A DNA stretch of 64,000 nt from Baylisascaris procyonis (taxonomy: Eukaryota; Nematoda; Chromadorea; Rhabditida; Ascarididae): NCBI GenBank assembly GCA_037389465.1, contig JAZARR010000080.1, positions 186,001 through 250,000 of the forward strand. Direction: 5' to 3'. The notes under the pieces were generated by a model. That model saw nothing but the letters and a program-made list of their open reading frames with translations. It was not told the DNA's origin and did not search any database. Shown here in pieces: positions 21,045-32,640 of the stretch. Position numbers and translations under genes: made by a program. Numbering within the stretch: position 1 is the first letter of the stretch; every line of letters starts with the position of its first letter.

Positions 21045-21400
21045 CTAGCGAGAGAATCCTTTGGTGATTGGAGTTTCATCGAAGATGGGGAAGGAATTAT
21101 CTGATGTGTTCTGAAAACGGGGAGTGGTACGATTTGGGCAATGAAGAGCGTTGTGGAGGTCATGAGAGTGAGGAAGGAAACTGCTGTTTTCTAAGATGAG
21201 CAGAATTTTGATGATAGAGACGATGATGAAGGGTAGATGGGAACGTGGAGCTCAAAAGACTATCTTTTTCGGTTTGTTATTGCAGAATTTGTAAACGTCT
21301 TCATTGGAGATCTTGCAGGTGATATTCAAGTCTGTGTTGTCGATGCAGTGTGTGTATCTGTTGCAAATTCTTTTTTTTTAATGTGAGCGGTACGCGGCCC
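21045..21400. repeat. Old remnant of block G
   Basis: Recognisably similar to 44095-44450 and 58030-58390 (shared GAGACGATGATGAA, CTCAAAAGACTATCTTTT and AAGTCTGTGTTGTCG) but with many substitutions, so it is an older copy. It sits downstream of the D tandem just as the 43.5 kb G copy sits downstream of D copy 3. Confidence 0.65.
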
Positions 21401-22672
21401 TTTTTGCTGGAATGCAGACAAACGATTATTTAGCTTAGTGTTCCATCTTTTACTATACTTTCAGTTGAGTTATCAACGATGTGGAATTTAAGATTTGAAT
21501 GTAACGTTGTTCTTTATCTCTTCATATGCTTCCTTCCTGTTTATAATCCATTATTGAAATGGGGAGATTTGGTTTCTTATATCGTTTTCTTTCTTTTCAA
21601 TGGGCTCTTCTATGAGCATAATAATTTGTTATTATTCAGTCATTGATATAGTTTTGTTTCCTGTTTGTTGTTTGTTGTTGTGCGCTTCGTTGATAGATGC
21701 AAATTTTTGCAGAACCATTGTAAGTTTTCTTATATACTTGAGAGATATTTCATAGAATCCTATCCCTTCTCATTTCTCATTTCCGGTTGCCTTCATTAGT
21801 AAGGGGAGAAAAGGTTTGCCTCTGAATCTGCCCATTTTTGTGGACATTGTGCTATCCGTTGTTTCCTTGGGGCTGTAAACTATTTCAGCGTGGTTCTAAA
21901 TGTTTGAAAACTCATCGCTTTATTTGAGAATATTTTGGGCTGCAATTTTATCTGTTTTTTGATTGAGAATTTCTAATGTTTGTAAACTTGATTCACCAAA
22001 AAGTCGGCTGTTGTTCAGTGGGCCAAAAGTAAGCGATATTCACAAGGAGAGAGCGTCTTGGGTCGACCTGCATAGTCAAGAGTTACACTGGTAATGGGAG
22101 TGAGGGGGGGGGGAGGGGGAGAATTCTTGAGTGCATTTCAAAATAAGCGTTGTTGCGGGTGAAGGAAGCTAAGATTTGGTCGGAGTCGGAGACCACAACG
22201 GCGCAACCGGAAAGCAATTTGCCGACATATTATGTTGGTTTTGACTCTAATGACTCTAACAGAAATATTTTGAGGATCGCGCTCTTGTCATACACTACTA
22301 CATTCATATTTGTTTGAATAGTTTGGTATATTTCCTTAAATCTCATTAAAACAAAGGTTCATAAATGTTATTCAATAAGGCCCTTTATGGGGCATAAAAC
22401 TTGAGTGCTTATAAAAACGGCTTTTCTTATTCTTTTATTTGCTTGGTATTTTGTTCAGTCTCTTCGGTCGTATTAGTTAATCTGAAGCCTCAACCCGACA
22501 TGTGATACTAGCTTTTGTCGGTTTCCTGGATATTTGAAATGGATGTAAATTGACTATAATTACTATGACATCTTACTATCGCAGTATTTTATTTATTATT
22601 ACATGGTATTGAAGAGTGTTCCGCTCTTGGCTAAAAAATTATCCATTATTGTTTAATAAAGGGAATTTTCAG
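21401..22672. other. No gene seen
   Basis: Single-copy sequence with a G-run near 22104-22119. Nothing gene-like is supported. Confidence 0.4.
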
Positions 22673-22875
22673 GATGGTCATCAAAAATTGTTGATGAGCG
22701 TCGATACGCTGGTTTCGAAAGTAAAGCGTAAGATCAAAGTGGATCTGATCCGCCTTTCAAGAGGATTTCCATCGATGGCAGTTTAGAGGAACGCCGACGA
22801 TTAGAGGATTGCGCAAGAAAGTTGAAACTGAACGTTGACAACAGACAGCAATGCGAACATCGTGGGACATAAAAG
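22673..22875 (+). pseudogene. Exon relic with one in-frame stop
   Basis: The block has a GGAATTTTCAG acceptor and a GTTTCA donor. Best frame: WSSKIVDERRYAGFESKA, TAA at 22729, then DPPFKRISIDGSLEERRRLE and DCARKLKLNVDNRQQCEHRG. The second half is highly charged and protein-like. With the charged exons at 20029 and 23583 it may be a relic of one coiled-coil-rich gene. Family unknown. Confidence 0.4.
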
Positions 22876-23207
22876 GTTTCAAGCAAAATATATTTTTTTT
22901 TTGAAGATTGCTTTGTCTTCACTAAGTTGTAATGTCCCCATGTTTAGCAGTCCACTTCTTTGGGGGTATTCTGCATCTATAAAAGGAATGGAATTGAAAT
23001 ATGCATGGCGTGAAATGGATTTAAAATGGTGTAATAATTGGCTGAGTGAATTAGGTGAATCATATCCACGTATGGCTGGTATCATGGAGGAGGTGCAAAT
23101 TTGCATCCTGAACTCGTTGGGCTCTACACGGTTTTACATTAAGGGATTGAAACAATGGTAAAGGTTTAGAGGAGTAGACAGAATCATATTTTTTATTGTT
23201 GCTGTAG

Positions 23208-23368
23208 GCTGATGTTCACGAAGAGCCTATGAGGTATATACTTGAGGCGAGGTGCATCGACGGCTAATCTCGTAAGAGAAGTGCGGTACAGTGGTCGGAA
23301 ACTAAACCCGTGCGCCAATATCGACTTCCATCTCGATAGGGTCTTCGAGGAACCAATCATTTTCAAGA
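23208..23368 (+). pseudogene. Exon relic (ADVHEEPMRYILEARCIDG) with two stops
   Basis: From a TGCTGTAG acceptor to a GTGAGT donor one frame reads ADVHEEPMRYILEARCIDG, a stop, SRKRSAVQWSETKPVRQYRL, another stop, and a short tail. It lies between the exon relics at 22673 and 23583, in the same orientation. Confidence 0.35.
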
Positions 23369-23582
23369 GTGAGTGGCGTTATTCTACGAGAAAGTTTGAG
23401 CAAGTAATAGAGTTGTGGATCGGCGATTTAAAGTTTCTAGGCTCAGATCCTGTGCATTTCTATCTTTGTTTGTTTGCTGAGTATTGAAGAATGAAAATGA
23501 TTTGAGTTATACGCTTTCATTGTTCGAAAAAATTCTGAGTTGAGAAGTGAAGTTGCTTTATTGAGCGTTCATAGTTTTTCAG

Positions 23583-23638
23583 AGACAAGCGCGTGAAATA
23601 GAGGCGAGTGATCGTATACGACGTCAAATGAAAAAGAG
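23583..23638 (+). pseudogene. Diverged copy of the 20029 exon
   Basis: QAREIEASDRIRRQMKK in frame between TTTTTCAG and GTAATG, 56 bases against 57 in the other copy. Confidence 0.4.
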
Positions 23639-23864
23639 GTAATGCATTCGTTGCCAGGTCAAGAAACTGGTGATGATTGTAGTCGTAGTGGAAATCGATC
23701 GTACAGATCGCAGAAACTCGCTTCAATCCAATATTTGTTGGCATGCTCATGAAATCATTGGAAATTTTTTAGACTGTTTATGAAGATTCGTCCAGATTCG
23801 TTTGCGGGTACATTTTAATTGTTATTATTATTGCCAATTTGTGCGCATGATTCGTTAATTTCAG

Positions 23865-24044
23865 CACTAATGAATCTTATGGCGCGACAATATCAATCGA
23901 AACGGAAATATTCTGGGCCGAAATTCAATGGGAAGTTTCGAGGCAGAAACAACACAACGCATGAAGGATTATATCAAAGACGAGTATCAAGTCGGCAACG
24001 AGAGGAGTCTCTTCGTGAATATTGCTTCAGAGCAACCCTTCGAC
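23865..24044 (+). pseudogene. Exon relic (EAETTQRMKDYIKDEYQVGN)
   Basis: The GTTAATTTCAG acceptor and GTAAGC donor are intact. One frame ends in phase with the donor and reads EAETTQRMKDYIKDEYQVGN then ERSLFVNIASEQPFD, clearly protein-like. Its 5' part has a TGA close to the acceptor. A second frame is also open across most of the block. Family not recognised. Confidence 0.4.
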
Positions 24045-24122
24045 GTAAGCAGTTTTTATCTACTGATGTATTATTTTATATGTGAACAAGGTGATCAGAT
24101 GGTCCGTCCGGAAAAGCATTAA

Positions 24123-25520
24123 TTGGTCGGGTATTTCCATTTATCTTCACATCTCGTTCTATCCCCACTTTTGACCGAATGCCACGTAGATATGAATGTT
24201 AAACTGCTAGAATTGCTCCTGATAGCGGCTAATGCACTGGGAAAATGCTTAGAAAAAAGGAGATTGAAAATTTTTGTCGATCATCGTCCTCTTTCACTCC
24301 GCAGATTTGTGAATCATCGAGGTTCCTTCTCGATGTTTTTTACAAGGTTTCTTATCGCCAGTTTCTAAAATTACCGTTCACACTACCATGGGATGTTGCG
24401 CTCATGGATGGGTCCTAATACTGCGACCTCATTTGCATAGCGACAGCTTCATATTGTGCTGTTCATTTCACAAAGAACCTACTGTATAGGTAGAGATGGA
24501 ATAATTCAAATCCTTTTATTTAAGCTCAAAAATGAAATGGCTGAACTGTTGGAGGTTGAGGGTTGAGCGAGAAAACTTCTAAGTCTTTGCAGCTTCTTAG
24601 GCCAACGTATAACTATTAAGAACCTTAAAGTTGAATGGTTTTATGTGTTTAGGGAACTAATCTTTTCATAAGGGGCTTTCATTTCACAGTTCCTTCCTAT
24701 ATTCGGAAAAATTTGTGTTATTTGGAAAAGCATTTCAGGTGAAATAACACTCCTTATTTTTTGTTTGCAGTGATTTCCCATTGGCTCTGATCATCATCCT
24801 TCTTGATTGTTTGTGGTATCAAATTATTCCAAAAATGCGGAGTGGAGATTCATTTTATATGATACCGATGCCAGAATTTCAGTCTAGAAGGAAGAAGGAA
24901 ATTGGAAGGAATAAACTCTCCGGGGGGGGGGTGGGGACGAAGCGTTTTATGATAGAGATTGTTATTTCAAAACGATTTTTACAAGTTCGTTTTTCTAAGG
25001 TTTGTTTTTGCGATATTGTATGTGGGGTGTCTGCGTTTTTGGTTATCTATCTATCAGTTCGGTGTATAAAATGTGGAAACCGCCGAAGTTGAACAAATGA
25101 AAGTTAACGGGTAAAATGCAGGCTTACGAATGCTACATTCCATCTTTTTCCCGTTGATTTTGTAAAGAGTAAAAGAATTTACATACGTTTTACGCTTTGT
25201 AGGATTTCACTCATTCATCGATCGGATTAGCGGAGAACGAATCTTCCGTGAAAATTTATGCAAACGACCGGATTAGTCGGTAAATAAAAGCATTGTTGAA
25301 ATTATTTGGCAGAATTGAGTGGAATATTGAAGCGTATATCCTTCTAGTTCATCTAGCATACTTCTTCATTTGTTTTAATTCCACAGTGCTAATTCGATGA
25401 AATGAGTTGTTAATAATCGAACAATTGAGTGGAAAGTTTTTCGTATCTGACAACGAATCACGAAGTAATAGTTCATATATAGCTTTGAAGGTGATTGAAA
25501 TTATCCATAGGAATGTAGAC
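24123..25520. other. Weak open frame only
   Basis: 24187-24340 can read VDMNVKLLELLLIAANALGK on the plus strand without clear splice sites. The rest of the stretch shows nothing I can support. Confidence 0.2.
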
Positions 25521-25601
25521 ATCCGGTTGAATTGAAAGCAAAGAAACATTATAAACTTTATAGTAGTTTATAATGTTTCTTTGCTTTCAGTTCAACCGGA
25601 T
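25521..25601. repeat. Long inverted repeat, 37-bp arms
   Basis: The arms 25521-25557 and 25565-25601 pair with one mismatch across a 7-nt spacer (TTATAGT). The outer ends are ATCCGG/CCGGAT and the inner ends ATAAACT/AGTTTAT. The transcript of either strand would form a strong hairpin. No similarity continues far outside the arms. Confidence 0.7.
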
Positions 25602-26121
25602 ATCTTTGAAACAAATGCGCTACTATGGGTTTCACCTTCAATCTTTTCTGTGTACTTGTATTGCCCGAAAATTATATTGCCCTCTCGTTGTTTTCATCTG
25701 CTCTTTTCTATCTCTCACTTCCTGCAATGTTCAACTATTCTCTAATTCATTGATCGTTTAAAAAGGTTATTATTAATTTTAAGGTGAAGTGCGATAGATT
25801 CGGTTTGAATCATAAAGGAAGATCGTCTATGAGAAGAAACTCCCTCTTCAGTTGCAGTTGAAAATTTAGGTTGGTTCGTATCCTCTTGTTAACTATTAAA
25901 CATGTCTTTATCACCTTTTTCTGTTCAGATATGACGATTGAAAGCTGTTTATCTGAGAACAGCATACTCTCCATTATTATTTTAGTTCGTGACGGAGGAA
26001 ATGTAAACGATGCGAATTCATTGGTGATTTGACTTTATGAAGTTAGATACAACAAGGTTGATTAAATGAGTGCAGAATATCATGTGAGATTTTAGATTGT
26101 AGAAAGAAGTGCTACTGGGCT
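25602..26121. other. No gene seen
   Basis: AT-rich single-copy spacer between the inverted repeat and block C copy 2. Confidence 0.4.
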
Positions 26122-26793
26122 ATTTAAAGATTTTGAAATCTTTTTCCACAAAAAGGCTTTCTATGTCTTTTATGAACTGATGCAAATTTAAAGTGCATCA
26201 TCGAAACTTGTATGCATCTATGCGATATACTGATGGCTTTTTTGCGTATGTTTGGATGGACGCTTACAAAAATGCATGCATAACTAGGCATTATTTTATA
26301 TCGTTTTACATATTGCCGCGTTCTCTGATAGGCGAAATTACAAAAAGCACATAATGGTGCAATCGGCCTGATGTGTTTTCTCACTCATTACTTTCTGATG
26401 TAAATATACCGTTGCAGTTTCAAAAATTTTCAGCATTGAAATTTTTCCACTTCCTGCTAAATGATTTCCGTTGTTGTTGTATTCTATTGCTTTCTTTGGG
26501 GAGAAGAGGAGGATAGCAGAAGGTGGCAGAAGGGAGGGGAAGGGATGATGTATCCTTTGATTTTCACAACTTTAGAAATTCCATGCAAAAGCTATGAAAT
26601 TGGTACGCATCAGTCCACGGGCAAATGTACCCCTTTCCAGTACCCTTCATTAAATTTGGAATGAACGTCGGCCCTTTCTGTCTTTCATTGTTGAGTTTTT
26701 GCCGTATTTTATTCATAAGTAATGTTTATTGCCTAAATGTTGTGCTTATTAATTCATTGAGGCATTGCTTGATATGATTTTGTTTTGTTCCAG

Positions 26794-26973
26794 CACTCAT
26801 TTCCAGTCCGATCGTGAGTGGAATTTGAAGGCAAGGCTCGATTGGCATATCCCTGCAGAGTTCGTCACCAAACATATTGACGAGACGTTGATGGGCAAAT
26901 AGTGACTATACTGGTGGAGTGGGATAGAAACGACAAAGTTGACGTCAATTCGGATGTTGTTTTTCGACTTAAA
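26794..26973 (+). pseudogene. Exon C1, copy 2, frameshifted
   Basis: Splice sites are kept (TTTTGTTCCAG, GTAAGC), but eight bases are missing relative to 5664-5851, and the frame meets a TAG after ETLMGK. This confirms decay of at least one copy. Confidence 0.45.
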
Positions 26974-27629
26974 GTAAGCGTTTTATTCATTTCATTTGTA
27001 ACTTTGTTTTCGGACAGAAACAGCAAATTGTGTTCACAAAATAGTATCATAGGAGGTTCATAAAACGACATCCTATATGGGGTTTCAGGTATATCGAAAA
27101 CAGCAACTTATTTTTTGGCAGCAGTCTAGCAATGGCATCTTGCAGTTTTGCAGCTGAGGTGTAGTGGGGCGTTGTCATCACTTTATCAACACTTGAATGA
27201 GGATGCATTTCGATAAATTTCAATATACGCTCAAATTTATTCCTAAATTTGATGTAATGCTTCTGAGTTGTAACATGTTTCATAATATTTGATTTGGATT
27301 GTCGCAACATGCCTAGGCGACAGTACAGTGGTAAAGCTTTAGAGGAATAGGCAGGATCTTATTCTTTATTGCTGCTATAGGCTGGTCGAGATGTAATTCG
27401 TGATCGAATTGCGATTTTACTATTCCAATTTTGCTGTTGCTTTTATAATATAAATCGACCCAGCTATTATATAGACAATTAGAATCGAAAGACTGATTCA
27501 ATGCTTGTGCGCAGGGAAAAAGGGACACTGCAGAGTTGAAGAGCCGTTTGGTTTTTTCTAAGAATATAGATACTCATCTATATGGATGTTTTCCTCAGTT
27601 CTCTTGACTTTTCTCGCGATGCTTTTCAG

Positions 27630-27807
27630 ATTCTGCGTTCCTTCAAAAATATCCTCTTAGAAATATATCTAATGTGGAAACGAAGGGGACGAATTAGAAG
27701 TGCACCGTGGCACCGAGCATGCGGACGGCGATGGGCAAGCACTGAGGGGCAGTGCCCGCTCTATCCGAGCAAATCCGTGCAAGCAGTTCCGAACCCATCT
27801 CGCTGAG
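27630..27807 (+). pseudogene. Exon relic C2, copy 2
   Basis: GNEGDELEVHRGTEHADGDG continues in one frame to the GTTCG donor, as in copy 1. The 5' part has stops in this frame in both copies. Confidence 0.35.
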
Positions 27808-27942
27808 GTTCGTTTCCGCTTTTGCATTGCATAAGGTTTTTTCCAATCGTTTCAGTGGTTCACTCTATTGCCTTTGTTGTCACAACGACCTATTTATGTA
27901 TGGAAATGAAAATAATTGTGTGACCAAGGAGCGACTTCAGTT

Positions 27943-28888
27943 ACAGCCAATCACATTCTTCCCTGCAATGGCGAGAAGTTTGTAGATTTTGCTTTGCTTT
28001 GTTTTGATCTGAAATAGTCTTTATCAATATTTCATGGCTCATTGTGTTCGCATTAAACAGATCGATGTTCTTTTGTTTAAATGAACAATTAAGTAGATGG
28101 AGATTAACAGAATATATTCTCTTACTCTTTAGAAACTTATCCTTATGAATTGCCATGATTGAATATCTTTCATAGTGAAATTGCACTGACTGTTTCAACG
28201 AATGGTTGTCAATTTTTGCGTCCTCGCTAATAATTCTTGTTGAATGTTCTCATGAAAACGTCTTTTTTATAATGCATTAACCAGTTAATTGCATATTTTC
28301 CGCCTTATAGTTTATATCTACAATCCTATTCGCATACATCGGGAAATAGGTTGCAATGTTTTATTGAAAGGGCAGGGAAGACACCTCAGTTTCATTGCCA
28401 TTTGTGGATAATAGAGTTGGGTTATGAAGTGTTGCTTACTGCTCGGCTGTCGTTTTGCATTCATTTGTGCTTTCTAATCTCTGAATCATTCTATTTCCTT
28501 TGCATCTCTTTGTTTTATCGGCTTTTATATATCCTTGCCGACGCGCATAACGGCAACATCATTTTTATGCATACGTACATATGTATATTTCTACACCTGT
28601 AGCAGTTTCAGTTAGGGAATCGCGAAAGCTGTGGTTATGAAGTTAGGTGCTACTCTTATGGAACATGTTGCTGAGATAGTGCTACTCTTTTGAGTTCCAA
28701 TTATGTCTCAATTAATGTCCTGAAGTGTTACCTTAAAAGGGGAGCTATTCTTTTCAGCCATGCGGCCGGTTTTGAAAAGGTTGAAATAGAGGCCAAGCCC
28801 TGGTACGTTCGAGTGCAACAAGGAGATTTTTTTCTTCTGTGCGCCTTCCCTTTTTCTTCGATATCTCAATTTTCATTGATTTGAAAGA
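27943..28888. other. No firm gene; weak exon-like block
   Basis: Near 28758-28822 a TTTTCAG is followed by HAAGFEKVEIEAKPWYVRVQ in an open frame, but no donor follows. The remainder is AT-rich with no supported feature. Confidence 0.2.
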
Positions 28889-29154
28889 AGGTGAAGTGCT
28901 TATAAGGCAATAGTTTATTCCTCAATTTTGCAGATCCAGCATAGTCTTTTGATAAGTAGAGATTGCTGAGGTTTGGACGAATGCTCTTAGCGTTTCACCA
29001 TTTGTGATCGACCGGTTTTTGTTCTCTGTTATTAAATTAACAGAAATTCGTACATACTGCTGTCACTTTTGTTTTCGAAAACAGAAAGGTAACCTGAGGT
29101 TCGTTAAACGGGACTTACGGTTTCCTGCGAAAGTTGGGGGGAAGGGGGGTGGAC

Positions 29155-29301
29155 ATGGAGGGACAAAATTTTTCTGAATATTTTAAAAGGGAATACCCTT
29201 TCGTCTATCGTGCTGAGACGAATGTCACTAAAATCAGAGAAGACGGACGGGGCGAAAAACGGAGAAAGAAGCAGTTTAAAATTGCTACTCTGTGCTGGTA
29301 A
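29155..29301 (+). CDS. Short 48-residue ORF, diverged A copy
   Basis: Same length and frame as 839-985, with K-to-E, D-to-G and N-to-K replacements and one silent change. It is the only copy diverged enough to be informative. Confidence 0.3.
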   Translation: MEGQNFSEYFKREYPFVYRAETNVTKIREDGRGEKRRKKQFKIATLCW

Positions 29302-29484
29302 ATGTGCCTTATTACTTAGAATAGAATTCGCCATGAAGTCCCGGATTTTTGGGGAAAAAAGGTCACTCGCCAAAAATCTTGTAAGAAAATCTTTTGAGAG
29401 GGGGTATTTCTGTGCCGACGAGCGCGAGAGGGCAGAGTTGGCTCAAGAAGGATGGAGTTAGTCCCTGTGCAACGGCCTAGGTCT

Positions 29485-29655
29485 ACTTGAATATCACTGA
29501 GCGCGAACGCTTGCTCGCGTGAAAGTGACCGCAACGTACATTACCGTAATGTTGACCATGACGTAGAACGTCATGTTGGCACCAAAGTAATGGGTGGCAA
29601 TAGGCACGCATATATGAGCAGTGCTTTTTGCAGCAGCGTTCACTGTTATTCGTGT
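29485..29655 (+). promoter_or_regulatory. Promoter-like element, diverged A copy
   Basis: Both palindromes are perfect (29538-29552, 29559-29573) with the same 21-bp centre spacing, but the TATA box is TATATGA (29611-29617). Their survival in this diverged copy argues for constraint on the palindromes. Confidence 0.45.
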
Positions 29656-30906
29656 TGGGGTGGGGTGCGTTGAGGCAGAGGGGTGTTGTGGTGTGCTGGT
29701 CAGTGTTAAGCGTGTGCCGTAGTTTTGTGGCACACGGTTCTCGCCGTTTGCTGTGCTGTTGTATGCCGTTTGCTGTGCAGATGTGTGGCGTACTGTATAT
29801 CTAGCCCGCACTTATAGGTACTGAGATTTTTATAGGTGTGCGTTTTCAACAGACGTTTTTTAAAAGATTCTTATATGCGTGAAGAGGACATGAATCCTTA
29901 CTCATAACCTTAGGCTCCTTTTACTGGCTCCTCCTTGCTAATCTATGATTGCTTTTTAAAACAGATTTGTCTGGCCATCGGTAGATATATCCAAGTGTTT
30001 GAGTTTATTAAACTGCGAGTGGTCGGGCGGGTGAGTCTTTAACTGCTAACGGGTGCAATTAAGAAAGGAGCTATATTCTTGCTCGATAATTATTGGCTTA
30101 ATGTTATTGGTTTGTCTCGTTATGGTATTTTCAGTAATAATCACATCGCCTCAGCGGGGTTTCACGTTTTGCCCAAGGGAACTAAGCGTAGACTCCATAA
30201 GAGTGCTTGTAGCTCCTACTAGCTTTTGGTATACATGCATGTAGGCTTTTTCAGCAGCTGTTGTGGTTTTCTTTTAATGCCACAGGTCGTATGCTAGTGG
30301 CACAAAGGACTTCAAGGTCATGTGATGGCAGGCATGGGGGGTTTATTAGTCGCGGAGAGTAGGCGGTGCAAATTACATTTCATAGGGGATTATTCAAATG
30401 GAACTTGTATGAGTATGCGTTTCTTGGTTGATTTTTTCTATTATATTTGCATCGAGCGCTGTAAAATGCATTAATATATTTCTGTTTGATCGTTTCTTTT
30501 TTTTGAAATGTAGAAACGATTGTCACATTCCTTCGATTCTCTTTTTTGTTCAGCTCATGTCAGGAATGAGCAGTCTTCTTATGGGCAATAGGGATGTCAT
30601 TCAATTTGCATATTCGTTCGAGTGGGCTTTACTTCATAGATAAGAGTAGCATTGCAAGGATATAGTGAAGAAGGGCAAAAGATAAAAGATTTATTTCTTT
30701 CTATCATTTCGCGAATTTATGCAAAGAATATTTCAAAGACGAATGCTGAGTAAAGTTTCGTGGCTGTCCCCTTGACGATGCATCCATATTAGGGTTCACT
30801 ATTTGTCGATCGGTCGGTCACTGCCCATAGCGCGACTACCTTTGTGTTTATTCTTGCGTCTGTGTCCCTCTTTGCTTGGCAATGTTGTCATCGCAGTGCC
30901 CTATGG

Positions 30907-31739
30907 TTTTTACCTTTCTATAAATTGATGTATTTGTTCGATTTTTTTTGTACTAACACTTAACTAATAAACACTATTTCCATTGAAGTGACATCGATAT
31001 CCTCGAATAACTGCATCATAGTTAAAATCGCTTTCTCAAGCATTGAAGGATGCAGGCAAAATGCTTGTCGTTTTTTGGTCACCTTGTAAAGCATTTGGCG
31101 TGAATCCTGGATGCTTATTGATTTTATTGACCGATATAACAAGGATGATTTAACGTGCTTTTCGCAGAGAACGTATATCGGCGTGAGAAGCAGATAAAAA
31201 AGCGTATTGAGGAAGTTCGGAAATGTTTTGTGGAAGGAGGGCGGAGAGTTGGCAAGAGGTGTTACATACGAATAGAACCTGTTGGTGAACTCAGATTGGT
31301 TGGTTGATTGGGGTAGAGCGTCGCGAAGAAATGTACTTGGCCGGTGGCTAGCGTTGCTCATTTGGGGCTTGTTGCATTGTTCCTGGCTGTCCAATGGTTG
31401 GCGCAATAACCACACTAGTCATAGTTGAGCTGGAGCTCGAGACCAATTCGCGAAAATTCGTCTCGAGCAAATCAAGCGCAAGATTCTCGGAGAACTTGGT
31501 ATCGATGGGCCACATCAAGTGTGGCCATCTGAGGGATTTTTCATCAATTCCTTTGGTGGCAAAATATTTGGGGAGTCAAGTACGACGAGATAGTCACTTA
31601 TCGTTTTTAGCCTACCAGCCGGCTAATGCGGTTGTCGAACAAAAGATCGAAAAGACGATCATAATTGCGAGACGTGCGCCACCCGTACTCTACAACTAGA
31701 ATTGATTGCAGAGTATACGTGATCTTCAGAGGTAAACCA
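30907..31739 (+). pseudogene. TGF-beta superfamily prodomain pseudogene, copy T2
   Basis: The leader-like WLALLIWGLLHCSW is followed by a damaged CHSC region (SHS and a TGA), then FAKIRLEQIKRKILGELG, a better match to the family R-L-E-x-I-K-x-x-I-L motif than T1. It runs on through GGKIFGE and is cut near 31690, losing the late prodomain seen in T1 and T4. About 45 bases of filler link it to the tail of cox1. A 151-codon antisense frame overlaps and is judged fortuitous. Confidence 0.65.
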
Positions 31740-32019
31740 TAGAAATTAGGCTGAGATTTTTTTGTTTTTATTGTTTTTTAAATTTTACGGTCTTTATTGT
31801 ATTTTTAGTATACTTAATTGCAGAGTGAGGGATAGTGGCCTTATGTTGAATAAGATAGGATAAGTTTAGTCAGTAAGGTTCATCGTATCGTTTTTGATGT
31901 TTTCTCTTGTTGAAAACTATAGTATAATTTTATTATATTTCATTGTCGATGTTTAGGAATTTCAATCTTGATTGATCTTTTAGTATATGTTTGTACATTT
32001 GACTTGCAATCAGGTAGTT
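31740..32019 (+). pseudogene. NUMT: cox1 tail and tRNA-Cys/-Met/-Asp/-Gly cluster, copy 2
   Basis: The end of cox1 is followed by tRNA-Cys at 31789-31840 (GCA at 31820-31822), CAT at 31881-31883 (Met), GTC at 31945-31947 (Asp) and a tRNA-Gly-like unit with TGC at 32005-32007. The order and spacing match copy 1. Confidence 0.7.
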
Positions 32020-32640
32020 TTGGTGTTGTTTTCTAATAGTTCGTTTTTAGTTAGTTATATGGATGTCTCTTTTATTTCTACGATATTTAATTATCTTTTA
32101 CTAAGACGTTTTTACTTTAAGAGTAAGAAGGTTCAGTACCAATTTGGGGAGTTGTTGTGTAGGGTATTTCGTGCTCTGATTTTGATTATGCAGATGGTGC
32201 CGTCTTTGAGTTTGTTATATTGTTATGGTTTGATGAATTTGGTTAGTAGTTTGACTGTTAAGGTGACTGGTTATCAGTGATATTGGAATCATGAGTTTAG
32301 TGATATTCCTGGGTCGGAGTTTGATTCTTATATGAAGTGTTTGCATCAGTTGGAATTGGGTTTAGAAGTTGATAGTCATTGTGTTGTGCGTTGTGAGGTG
32401 AATGCTAGGTTTTATATTACTTCTGGGGATGTTTTCATTGTTGGGCTTTGCCTAGGACGTGATTAAGTTGGATGCAGTGAGGGGGATTTTGAGAAATTTG
32501 TTAGGTGGATGTCCTGTTTTTGATGTGTTTTATGGGCAGTGCTCTGAGATTTGTAGTGCTAATAATAGTTGTATACCGATGGCTTTGTAGGTTATCCTTT
32601 TATATGATTTTAAGAGTTGGTGTTTAGGTTTGTTGGGTAA
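32020..32640 (+). pseudogene. cox2: NUMT: mitochondrial cox2 pseudogene
   Basis: Under the mitochondrial code this is cytochrome c oxidase subunit II almost end to end: FYFKSKKVQYQFGELL, MQMVPSLSLLY, VKVTGYQWYW, FDSYMK, ITSGDV and the CuA-region YGQCSEICSANNSCIPMAL. A frameshift lies around 32440-32460 where the gene should read D-V-I-H-S/A-W-A. It follows the tRNA-Gly relic directly, as in the functional nematode order. Only this NUMT copy retains cox2. Confidence 0.93.

Larger units (their letters stand above)
26122..27942. repeat. Segmental duplication block C, copy 2
   Basis: Partner of 4988-6812. Exon C1 here (26794-26973) is frameshifted, with a TAG at the GNYK position. The C2 open frame (27673-27807) is intact as in copy 1. 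Confidence 0.85.
28889..30906. repeat. Diverged partial copy of block A
   Basis: Corresponds to bases 577-2591 of the first copy, with roughly 5-15 percent differences by eye depending on the region. It stops abruptly at 30906 and is fused to sequence equivalent to 12168 onward, a duplication or recombination junction. Confidence 0.8.

Noticed and set aside
28189..28196. CTGTTTCA, the C. elegans piRNA upstream motif
   Set aside because: An 8-mer is expected about twice by chance in this window on both strands, and there is no cluster.
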